A DNA stretch of 6,196 bases from an uncultured Bacilli bacterium. Lineage in GTDB: Bacteria; Bacillota_I; Bacilli_A; ML615J-28; CAG-313. The notes below the pieces were generated by a model. That model worked only from the letters and a program-made list of their open reading frames with translations. It was not told the DNA's origin and ran no database searches. Each line of letters begins with the position of its first letter. Position 1 is the first letter of the stretch. Shown here in pieces: positions 1-5,834 of this stretch. The stretch is from NCBI GenBank assembly GCA_904501965.1, contig CAJGCS010000065.1, positions 1 through 6,196 on the forward strand, read 5' to 3'. The position numbers and the translations under genes are program-made.

Positions 1-405
1 GAAACTTATTCTTTTGGTGCTCATGAAGCTGATAAAATCTTAATTAGCTTTGGTGTTAGTTTTGCAGGACTAACACTCGACCCTAAAAAAAATAAAATAG
101 TAGGCGTATCTGGAGTATTACCAATCTCTATTTGGCTTTATAAAAAGCTAAAAGCACCAGTTGCAAAGGAAGCAAATCTATATGTATCTTTTGAAGGAAT
201 TAATCCAAATCCTAAAGTAGTTGTCCAATTTATGCACAAAGAAGATTTCTATTATGATATTAAAACAGGATGGCTTATGATCGGCGAGAAAAAACAAACT
301 ATCCTTGATGAAGCATACAAAGTTGCAGATAATGTAATTGTTGTTTTAAGAGAAAGAGAAATTGTTTCTTTATGGATTCAAATTGAAGAAGGAATTAAAA
401 TTTAA
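1..405 (+). CDS. Unrecognised protein, C-terminal part (5' end outside window)
   Basis: The reading frame is open from base 1 to a TAA at 403-405 and encodes 134 residues; the start lies upstream of the window. I do not recognise the family. The fragment is of mixed character, with alternating hydrophobic stretches that look like beta strands (for example around VVVQFMH and VIVVLRE) and three tryptophans. No transmembrane segment, signal peptide or catalytic motif is evident. It ends in a charged, Ile-rich tail (IQIEEGIKI). The codon pattern, rich in AAA, GAA and A/T third positions, matches the confident genes downstream, which supports real coding. The Nudix gene starts one base after the stop, and its likely ribosome binding site lies inside this gene's last codons, so the two are probably co-transcribed and translationally coupled. 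No function is assigned. Confidence 0.72.
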   Translation, partial: ETYSFGAHEADKILISFGVSFAGLTLDPKKNKIVGVSGVLPISIWLYKKLKAPVAKEANLYVSFEGINPNPKVVVQFMHKEDFYYDIKTGWLMIGEKKQTILDEAYKVADNVIVVLREREIVSLWIQIEEGIKI

Positions 406-406
406 C

Positions 407-979
407 ATGGAAAAACTCCTTAAACAAATCAAAGAATATATTCCTTTTAACGAACAAGAAGAAAAAGATAAAGAATTATTTATTAAGTGGTTAGAATCAG
501 GGCAAGACGTCTTTACAAGAGAAAATGAAGTAGCTCATTTTACCGCAACTTCTTGGATTGTAAATAAAACAAGAACAAAAGTCTTAATGGCATATCATAA
601 CTTGTTTAAAACATTTGCTTGGCTTGGTGGGCATGCTGATGGCGAGACTGACATGCTAAAAGTAGCTATAAAAGAAATGCAAGAAGAAAGTGGCGTAGAA
701 AATTATAAAATTTTATCAAGCGACATTTTTACCCTTGAAACACTTTGTGTGCGTGGACACGAAAAACATGGTAAATATGTACCTACCCATTTACACCTTA
801 ATGTAACTTATCTATTTGAAGTAGATGAAGAAGAACATGTGAGAATTAAGGAAGACGAAAACAGTGCAATCGGTTGGATTGATGTTGATAAAATAAAAGA
901 AACTTGCAAAAAAGAATCTTGGGTAGTAGATAGAATTTATACAAAAATAGTTACGAAAATTAAAGAAAACAATTTATAA
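407..979 (+). CDS. Nudix hydrolase family protein
   Basis: This 190-residue protein probably cleaves a nucleoside diphosphate linked to another moiety (substrate unknown) in the cytoplasm. The Nudix box spans residues 75-97: Gly75, then Thr81 where the first Glu of the consensus GX5EX7REUXEEXGU normally sits, Lys89 for the usual Arg, then Glu90, Glu93, Glu94, Gly96 and Val97. The metal-binding glutamates are therefore intact. The form GGHADG at the start of the box recurs in a Nudix subgroup, as I recall it, so the Thr need not mean loss of activity. The N-terminal 40 residues are helical and charged; the rest fits an alpha/beta Nudix fold. An in-frame TTG at 362 would add 15 residues but lies deep in the upstream gene. 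ATG 407 is preferred because GAAGAAGGA at 385-393 precedes it. A strong terminator follows the stop. Nothing ties it functionally to the suf genes. Confidence 0.9.
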   Translation: MEKLLKQIKEYIPFNEQEEKDKELFIKWLESGQDVFTRENEVAHFTATSWIVNKTRTKVLMAYHNLFKTFAWLGGHADGETDMLKVAIKEMQEESGVENYKILSSDIFTLETLCVRGHEKHGKYVPTHLHLNVTYLFEVDEEEHVRIKEDENSAIGWIDVDKIKETCKKESWVVDRIYTKIVTKIKENNL

Positions 980-985
980 TAATTA

Positions 986-1030
986 AAAGAAGATAGTATG
1001 AATAATTCATATTATCTTCTTTATTTTTTT
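986..1030 (+). terminator. Rho-independent terminator after the Nudix gene
   Basis: The left arm at 986-1002 pairs with 1006-1022 across a three-base loop (TAA). The 17 bp stem is perfect apart from one G-U pair (G996-T1012). A run of seven T (1024-1030) follows after one A. It begins 7 bases after the Nudix stop and separates that unit from the suf promoter. The stem is AT-rich, as expected in this genome, but its length compensates. Confidence 0.87.
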
Positions 1031-1056
1031 GTAAAAATAATAAATTATCTAATTTA

Positions 1057-1085
1057 TAAACATTTTAGCATTTTTTTGGTATAAT
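1057..1085 (+). promoter_or_regulatory. Probable sigma-A type promoter of the suf operon
   Basis: A consensus -10 box TATAAT lies at 1080-1085. It is preceded by TGG at 1077-1079, giving an extended -10 (TGnTATAAT). Seventeen bases upstream is TAAACA (1057-1062), which matches TTGACA at four of six positions. A transcription start near 1091-1093 is inferred, leaving a leader of about 115 bases before sufC. The position directly after a strong terminator and before the first suf gene supports the call. In such AT-rich DNA a TATAAT can arise by chance, but the extended -10 and the 17-base spacer make this one persuasive. Confidence 0.7.
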
Positions 1086-1101
1086 AATATGTTGAGGTAG
1101 T

Positions 1102-1143
1102 ATGAGAGAAAAGTACTCATTATTACATATTATTAAAAATTAA
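1102..1143 (+). CDS. Possible 13-residue leader ORF upstream of sufC
   Basis: An ATG at 1102 opens a short frame encoding MREKYSLLHIIKN that ends in tandem stops (TAATAA, 1141-1146). GAGGT at 1094-1098 could serve as a ribosome binding site, with 3 bases between it and the ATG. The inferred transcription start is at about 1091-1093, so the ribosome site would sit at the extreme 5' end of the message. There are no Cys codons, so it does not look like a cysteine-sensing attenuator peptide. It may be a chance frame in AT-rich DNA. Confidence 0.2.
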   Translation: MREKYSLLHIIKN

Positions 1144-1157
1144 TAACCAATAATATT

Positions 1158-1179
1158 TTACCTAAAAATGTTTTGGTAA
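1158..1179 (+). promoter_or_regulatory. Leader hairpin upstream of the sufC ribosome binding site
   Basis: TTACC (1158-1162) pairs with GGTAA (1175-1179), and AAAA (1164-1167) with TTTT (1171-1174), leaving a bulged T1163 and a three-base loop. No T run follows, so it is not a terminator. The same GGT segment could alternatively pair with ACCAA at 1146-1150. The remainder of the leader from about 1091 to 1205 shows no riboswitch I recognise. The hairpin is short and AT-rich, and a regulatory role is only a possibility. Confidence 0.25.
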
Positions 1180-1195
1180 TAATAAATAAAAGAAC

Positions 1196-1201
1196 AGGTG
1201 A
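1196..1201 (+). promoter_or_regulatory. Ribosome binding site that fixes the sufC start
   Basis: AGGTGA lies four bases before ATG 1206. The frame remains open upstream to a TTG at 1173, but no Shine-Dalgarno-like sequence precedes that codon and it falls within the leader hairpin. The SufC family also begins with sequence like MSKLQIIDLHV, so ATG 1206 is the start. Confidence 0.75.
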
Positions 1202-1205
1202 ATTT

Positions 1206-2018
1206 ATGAGCAAATTACAAATTATTGATTTACATGTAAGTGTAGAAGGAAAAGAAATTTTAAAAGGTGTTAACCTTGAAATTAACACAAACGAAATGCA
1301 TGTTATTATGGGGCCTAACGGTACTGGTAAATCTACACTAGCCGCTACAATTATGGGACATTATAAATATCAAGTAACAAAAGGACAAATCTTACTTGAT
1401 GGTGAAGATGTTTTAGAAATGAGCGTAGATGAAAGAAGTAGAAAAGGTTTATTCCTTGCAATGCAATATCCAAGTGAAATTGTTGGTGTAACAAACTCAG
1501 ACTTCATTAAAACAGCTATGGAAGCACGTTTACCTGAAGGCGAACATATTTCATTATTTAAGTTTATTAGATCACTAGAAAAAGCAACAAGTGAACTTAA
1601 AATGAGAGAAGATTTACCTCATAGATATGTAAACGAAGGCTTTTCAGGTGGTGAAAAGAAACGTAATGAAATCTTACAAATGAAAATGTTACAACCTAAA
1701 ATCGCTATTTTAGACGAAATTGATTCAGGCTTAGACGTAGATGCACTTCGTATTGTTGGTGAAAATATTAACAAAATGAAATCAGAATCATTCGGTGCTT
1801 TAATAATCACTCACTATGAAAGATTTGTTGACTACATCGATGTTGATAAAGTAAGTGTTCTTGCAAATGGTGTTGTAAAAGCAGAAGGTGGAATTGAACT
1901 TCTTCAAAAAATTAACCAAGAAGGATTTGATTGGGTATTAGATGAAGATGATTATGAAGAAGAAGAAAGAGTAAATATCGTAGGTACATGTGCCTTAAAC
2001 GATAAATTAGGTGAATAA
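1206..2018 (+). CDS. sufC: SufC, ATPase of the SUF Fe-S cluster scaffold
   Basis: SufC is a cytoplasmic ABC-type ATPase that binds SufB and SufD and powers Fe-S cluster assembly on the SufBCD complex; it is not a transporter. The 270-residue product has Walker A GPNGTGKST at residues 36-44, a Q-loop Gln87 in the family-typical MQYP, the signature FSGGEKKR at 146-153, Walker B ending in Asp170-Glu171, a D-loop around Ser174-Asp177 and the H-loop His203. All catalytic elements are intact. It is somewhat longer than the roughly 250-residue family norm: after the conserved GFDW near residue 243 comes an acidic tail (DEDDYEEEE) ending in a segment with Cys262. It is the first gene of the operon, behind the promoter at 1057-1085. 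sufD begins three bases after its stop, with its ribosome binding site inside the last codons of sufC. Confidence 0.97.
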   Translation: MSKLQIIDLHVSVEGKEILKGVNLEINTNEMHVIMGPNGTGKSTLAATIMGHYKYQVTKGQILLDGEDVLEMSVDERSRKGLFLAMQYPSEIVGVTNSDFIKTAMEARLPEGEHISLFKFIRSLEKATSELKMREDLPHRYVNEGFSGGEKKRNEILQMKMLQPKIAILDEIDSGLDVDALRIVGENINKMKSESFGALIITHYERFVDYIDVDKVSVLANGVVKAEGGIELLQKINQEGFDWVLDEDDYEEEERVNIVGTCALNDKLGE

Positions 2019-2021
2019 TTT

Positions 2022-2756
2022 ATGAATAAGCCAACTCTTTACCAAACATTAGAATGTGGCTTAAAAAACCTTGTTGTAAGTACTGATTCAAAATATCTAC
2101 TTAATACATGCAAACTAGATATTTTAGTAAAAGAAAACATTAACTTAGAATTATTAATCTTTAGTGGCTGTGATGAATCAGATGAATTAAATATTCGTCT
2201 AGAAAAAAATGCAAGCGTTAAAATCTATAATATCGTAATTACATCTACTGATGTAGTATTAAAAGAAAACGTATATTTAGAAAAAGCAAATAGCCACTGT
2301 GAAATTACAAGTGTACTTTTATCAAAAGATGATGCAGTTTTAAATAGTGATATAAATATATATCACAAAGTAGGACATACATCTAGTACATTTGAAAACT
2401 ATGGTATTGCAAAAGACAATGCAAAAATGATTCTAAATAATAATGCAACAATTACCCAAGGTGCAAGCAAAGCCCAAGTAATTCAAAAAGCAAAAGGCTT
2501 AACTTTAAGTAAAACTGCTAGTATTAAAGCCATGCCAAATTTATATATTGACGAATATGATGTAATAGCTAACCACTCTGCATCTATTGGTTCAATCTCA
2601 AAAGAAGACCTATTCTATCTTATGAGTAGAGGTCTTACAAAAGAAGAAGCAACAAGCTTAGTTGTTATTGGTTTTATCAAACCAATTGTTGATAATATTA
2701 AAGATGAATCTTTAACTGAAGAAATCTTTAAAAAATTCATAAATAATTTAAAATAA
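2022..2756 (+). CDS. sufD: SufD, short form, SufB/SufD-family scaffold subunit
   Basis: This 244-residue protein belongs to the SufB/SufD family and should pair with SufB and SufC in the cluster scaffold. Typical SufD proteins are about 420-440 residues; this one lacks the usual N-terminal half and retains the beta-helix core plus the C-terminal helical SufC-binding region. Family features include repetitive beta strands from about residue 30 to 180, the stretch HTSSTFENYG near 119-128, YDVIANHSASIG around 179-190 with the conserved His185, and FYLMSRGL at 198-205, identical to SufB residues 421-428. His185 aligns by eye with E. coli SufD His360; the nearby E. coli Cys358 is replaced by Ala183. 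The start is ATG 2022 with AGGTGAAT at 2009-2016 inside sufC. There is no room upstream for missing N-terminal sequence, so this is not a frameshifted copy. The SufD label over a generic SufB/D name rests on its place between sufC and sufS. Confidence 0.88.
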   Translation: MNKPTLYQTLECGLKNLVVSTDSKYLLNTCKLDILVKENINLELLIFSGCDESDELNIRLEKNASVKIYNIVITSTDVVLKENVYLEKANSHCEITSVLLSKDDAVLNSDINIYHKVGHTSSTFENYGIAKDNAKMILNNNATITQGASKAQVIQKAKGLTLSKTASIKAMPNLYIDEYDVIANHSASIGSISKEDLFYLMSRGLTKEEATSLVVIGFIKPIVDNIKDESLTEEIFKKFINNLK

Positions 2757-2761
2757 AGGAG
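2756..2761 (+). promoter_or_regulatory. Ribosome binding site that fixes the sufS start
   Basis: AAGGAG overlaps the last base of the sufD stop. It leaves only one base to the upstream in-frame GTG at 2763, too close for initiation, but seven bases to ATG 2769 and ten to ATG 2772. ATG 2769 is therefore the best start. Confidence 0.75.
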
Positions 2762-2768
2762 TGTGAAG

Positions 2769-3971
2769 ATGATGCTAAATATTAAAAAAGACTTTCCGGT
2801 TTTAGTAAATAACCCAGATCTTATCTATCTTGATAGTTGTGCTTCATCTTTAAAACCAAAAGTAGTAATCGACAAAATTGACGAGTACTACAATAAATAC
2901 GGAGTAAATGTAAATAGAGGCGTATATGCTCTTAGCTATCATGCTACAGAAGAATACGAACAAACACGTGAAGTAGTTGCAAAGTTTATTAATGCAAAAT
3001 CAAAAGAAATCGTGTTTACACGTGGCGCAAGCAGTGCTCTTAATTTAGTTGCATCATCATATGGAATGGCAAATATTACTGAAGGTGATGAAATAATCGT
3101 ATCTGAACTTGAACACCATAGTAATGTAATGCCATGGCAAATGGTTGCAAAAGCAAAAAAAGCTGTACTAAAATATGTTCCTCTTTCATCAGAAGGAAAA
3201 ATCACAGTAGATGCGTTCAAACAAGTTTTAACAAATAAAACAAAAGTAGTTGCACTTACATATGTATCTAATGTAATGGGATATATTACGCCAATTGAAG
3301 AAATTATTAAACTTGCTCATAGTGTTGGTGCAATAGTTATTGTTGATGCTGCCCAAGCAGTACCTCATATGAAAATAGATGTAAAAGCACTAGATGCAGA
3401 TTTCTTAGCATTTTCAGCTCATAAAATGCTTGGCCCTACAGGACTTGGTGTTTTATATGGAAAATATAAACTATTACAAAATATGGATCCAATTGAATTT
3501 GGTGGCGATATGAATGACTTTGTTGATTTATATGATTCTCACTTTAAGGATGCGCCACATAAATTTGAAACAGGAACACCTCCAATTGCAGAGGTTATCG
3601 CTTTTAAAGAAGCAATTAAATATTTAGAGGACTTAACTTTTGATGAAATCCATGCTCATCAAGAAGTATTAGTAAAACACTTAATGAGTGAACTAGAAAA
3701 AATAAAAGGTGTAAAAGTATATAATAAAACCGCTACTACAGGAGTGGTTGCATTTAATATTCATGATGCTCACCCACATGATGTATCAACAATGTTTGAT
3801 GAAGAACATGTTTGTCTTCGTGCAGGTCATCATTGTGCCCAATTAATTACACGTTGGTTAGAAGTACCTGGTACTTTAAGAGCATGTGTATATATATACA
3901 ATACCCTAGAAGACGTAGATAAATTTATTGAAGTCGTTAAAAAAGCTGCAGAATATTTTGAGGAGTGGTAA
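2769..3971 (+). CDS. sufS: SufS, PLP-dependent cysteine desulfurase
   Basis: SufS removes sulfur from L-cysteine, giving alanine and an enzyme persulfide that is passed to SufU. The 400-residue product is close to the usual 406. Visible residues are the His116/His117 pair in EHHSN, Asp193 and Gln196 in VDAAQAV (PLP contacts), the PLP-binding Lys219 in SAHKM, and the persulfide cysteine Cys356 in RAGHHCAQ. The RAGHHCAQ form with a compact catalytic loop marks a class II (SufS-type) desulfurase rather than IscS/NifS. The C-terminal RACVYIYNT motif is also family-typical. The start is ATG 2769, chosen for its spacing from AAGGAG; ATG 2772 is a close alternative that would drop one Met. sufU follows two bases after the stop, and its ribosome site lies within the end of this gene, which fits the obligate SufS-SufU partnership known in Bacillus subtilis. 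Confidence 0.97.
   Translation: MMLNIKKDFPVLVNNPDLIYLDSCASSLKPKVVIDKIDEYYNKYGVNVNRGVYALSYHATEEYEQTREVVAKFINAKSKEIVFTRGASSALNLVASSYGMANITEGDEIIVSELEHHSNVMPWQMVAKAKKAVLKYVPLSSEGKITVDAFKQVLTNKTKVVALTYVSNVMGYITPIEEIIKLAHSVGAIVIVDAAQAVPHMKIDVKALDADFLAFSAHKMLGPTGLGVLYGKYKLLQNMDPIEFGGDMNDFVDLYDSHFKDAPHKFETGTPPIAEVIAFKEAIKYLEDLTFDEIHAHQEVLVKHLMSELEKIKGVKVYNKTATTGVVAFNIHDAHPHDVSTMFDEEHVCLRAGHHCAQLITRWLEVPGTLRACVYIYNTLEDVDKFIEVVKKAAEYFEEW
3960..3965 (+). promoter_or_regulatory. Ribosome binding site that fixes the sufU start
   Basis: GAGGAG in the last codons of sufS lies eight bases before ATG 3974. An upstream in-frame GTG at 3965 overlaps this site and cannot be served by it. The family N-terminus (start, then NDLYGQVIRDH) also supports ATG 3974. 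Confidence 0.78.
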
Positions 3972-3973
3972 AC

Positions 3974-4420
3974 ATGAGTTTAAATTTAAACGATCTTTAT
4001 GGACAAGTTATAAGAGACCACAAGAAATTCCCACGTAATAAAGGACTTATTGATGGCTATAAAACATTAAGATTCAAAAATCCATCTTGTGGTGATGATA
4101 TCACTGTTCAAGCTCAGCTTGAAGATGGCGTAATTAAAGATATAAGACACGAAGGATCTGGTTGTGCTATTTGTTGCTCATCAGCTTCAGTAATGAGCGA
4201 AGTTTTAAAAGGCAAAACTCTAGAAGAAGCTAAAGAAATCATCTTAGATTTTTATGAACTAATCAAAGGTAACATGCCAAAAGATGAAGAACGCTTAGAC
4301 GAAGCAATTGTATATGTAAATATTCACAACTATCCTCCACGTGCAAAATGTGCAACTTTATCATGGAGAGCACTTGATGCTTTACTTCATGGTGAAGAAG
4401 GAGAACAAGATGAAGAATAA
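3974..4420 (+). CDS. sufU: SufU, zinc-dependent sulfurtransferase partner of SufS
   Basis: SufU accepts the persulfide sulfur from SufS and relays it to the SufBCD scaffold. The 148-residue product matches the usual length. By eye alignment with B. subtilis SufU, the zinc ligands are Cys39 and Asp41 (NPSCGDD), Cys64 (GSGCAICC) and Cys126 (AKCATLSW). The insertion of roughly 20 residues between the middle helix and the last cysteine (around residues 97-122) distinguishes SufU from IscU. The stretch after Cys64 carries two further cysteines, Cys67 and Cys68, where B. subtilis SufU, as I recall it, has non-cysteine residues. The C-terminus is acidic (EEGEQDEE). Its last 11 bases overlap the start of sufB, and its 3' codons encode the sufB ribosome binding site, implying coupled translation. 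Confidence 0.96.
   Translation: MSLNLNDLYGQVIRDHKKFPRNKGLIDGYKTLRFKNPSCGDDITVQAQLEDGVIKDIRHEGSGCAICCSSASVMSEVLKGKTLEEAKEIILDFYELIKGNMPKDEERLDEAIVYVNIHNYPPRAKCATLSWRALDALLHGEEGEQDEE
4398..4403 (+). promoter_or_regulatory. Ribosome binding site for sufB inside sufU
   Basis: AAGGAG lies six bases before ATG 4410. The frame remains open back to ATG 4341, but a start there would add 23 residues with no family resemblance and would overlap sufU by 80 bases. ATG 4410 is therefore the start. Confidence 0.82.
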
Positions 4421-5822
4421 CGAAAACGAAAAATTAGAACAAATAATAGGCGATTATAAATACGGCTTTAAAACAGAAACAGAAAGCTACTATGATACTG
4501 GTAGAGGCTTAAATGAAGAAGTAGTTAAAAATATTTCTAAAATGAAAAATGAACCTAGTTGGATGCTTGATATTCGTTTAAAAGCATACAAAAAGTTCAT
4601 GGAAAAGAAATGGCCTACATTTGGACCGGATGTAAAATTCTTAAACTTTGATGATTATATTTATTATATTAAATCAAGTAAGAAAACTGCAAACGACTGG
4701 GAAGATGTACCAACTGAAATTAAAGAAACATTTGATAAACTTGGTATTCGTGAAGCAGAACAAAAGTATCTAGCTGGTGTTACAACTCAATTTGAATCAG
4801 AAGCTGTATATCACAATACAATCAAAGAACTTGAAGATTTAGGTGTAATCTTCTGTGATACAGATACAGGACTTAAAAAACACCCAGAAATTTTCAAAGA
4901 ATATTTTACTAAAGTAGTTCCAACATCAGATAATATGTTTGCATCCCTTAACACAGCTGTTTGGAGTGGTGGATCATTTATCTATGTACCAAAAGGAGTT
5001 AAATTAAATAAACCTCTTCAATCATACTTTAGAATTAACACAGAACAAATGGGTCAATTTGAAAGAACGCTAATTATTGTTGATGAAGGTGCAAGTATTC
5101 ATTATGTTGAAGGCTGTACAGCTCCACAATATTCAAAAGACTCACTACATGCTGCTGTAGTTGAAATCTATATTAAAAAAGGTGCATATTGCCGTTATTC
5201 AACAGTTCAAAACTGGTCAAACAATATCGTTAACCTAGTTACAAAAAGAGCATACGTTGAAGAAGGCGGCCATATGGAATGGATTGATGGAAACATTGGT
5301 TCAATGGTTAATATGAAATATCCAGCTTGTATCTTAGCAGGAGAAGGTGCAAAAGGAACATGTATCACAATTGCCTTCGCATCAGGAGGACAGTTCCAAG
5401 ACACAGGTGCTAAAATGATTCACCTTGCTCCAAATACAACAAGCCAAATTATTTCTAAATCATTATGCCGTGGCGGTGGTAAAGTAAACTACCGTGGCAC
5501 AGTAAGACATGCTAAAAATGCAACTAATGCAAAATCACATATTGAATGTGACACAATGATTCTAGATGATATATCTACAAGTGATACTATTCCAACAAAT
5601 ATTGTTGAAAATGATACATCATACATTGAACACGAAGCAACAGTTTCAAAAGTTAATGAAGAACAATTATTCTATTTAATGAGTAGAGGTCTAACCGAAG
5701 CTCAAGCTACAGAAATGATTGTTATGGGTTTCATTGAACCTTTCGCAAAAGAACTTCCAATGGAATATGCGGTTGAACTTAACCAACTAATTAAACTAGA
5801 AATGAAAAACTCAATTGGGTAA
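4410..5822 (+). CDS. sufB: SufB, Fe-S cluster scaffold subunit
   Basis: SufB is the main scaffold on which Fe-S clusters are built with SufC and SufD in the cytoplasm. The 470-residue product is full length for the family. Recognisable parts are the N-terminal YKYGF and DIR regions, the core with VPKGV near 193-197, VEGCTAP with Cys236 (aligning by eye with E. coli SufB Cys254, proposed as a sulfur entry point), the HLAPNTTSQIISKS stretch at 338-351, HIECDTM with Cys380 (equivalent to E. coli Cys405), and the EHE motif at 407-409 (E. coli 432-434). The 28-residue spacing from Cys380 to His408 equals that in E. coli. The C-terminal FYLMSRGL at 421-428 is shared exactly with SufD. No terminator follows; the next gene starts 12 bases downstream. 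Confidence 0.97.
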   Translation: MKNNENEKLEQIIGDYKYGFKTETESYYDTGRGLNEEVVKNISKMKNEPSWMLDIRLKAYKKFMEKKWPTFGPDVKFLNFDDYIYYIKSSKKTANDWEDVPTEIKETFDKLGIREAEQKYLAGVTTQFESEAVYHNTIKELEDLGVIFCDTDTGLKKHPEIFKEYFTKVVPTSDNMFASLNTAVWSGGSFIYVPKGVKLNKPLQSYFRINTEQMGQFERTLIIVDEGASIHYVEGCTAPQYSKDSLHAAVVEIYIKKGAYCRYSTVQNWSNNIVNLVTKRAYVEEGGHMEWIDGNIGSMVNMKYPACILAGEGAKGTCITIAFASGGQFQDTGAKMIHLAPNTTSQIISKSLCRGGGKVNYRGTVRHAKNATNAKSHIECDTMILDDISTSDTIPTNIVENDTSYIEHEATVSKVNEEQLFYLMSRGLTEAQATEMIVMGFIEPFAKELPMEYAVELNQLIKLEMKNSIG

Positions 5823-5829
5823 GAAGGTG
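5823..5829 (+). promoter_or_regulatory. Ribosome binding site supporting a GTG start for the lipoprotein
   Basis: GAAGGTG directly follows the sufB stop and lies five bases before GTG 5835. The frame has no ATG before the signal peptide, so the GTG start is needed to give a complete lipoprotein signal. Confidence 0.65.
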
Positions 5830-5834
5830 TTAAA

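Noticed and set aside
1030..1205. Known riboswitch or T-box in the suf leader
   Set aside because: The leader is short and AT-rich, lacks recognisable conserved cores such as a T-box sequence, and is not followed by a terminator hairpin with a T run.
1619..1810. Minus-strand open frame of 63 codons inside sufC
   Set aside because: It lies fully antisense to a confident gene, has no family resemblance and reflects low stop frequency on the complementary strand.
2022..2756. sufD as a pseudogene or frameshifted remnant
   Set aside because: The frame is intact with a ribosome site, conserved C-terminal motifs and no leftover N-terminal coding sequence nearby, so a genuine short form is more likely.
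2939..3220. Minus-strand open frame of 93 codons inside sufS
   Set aside because: It is antisense to the conserved SufS core, and the protein is low in charged residues and unlike any family I know.
5207..5404. Minus-strand open frame of 65 codons inside sufB
   Set aside because: It is antisense to a conserved part of SufB with no ribosome site or family match.
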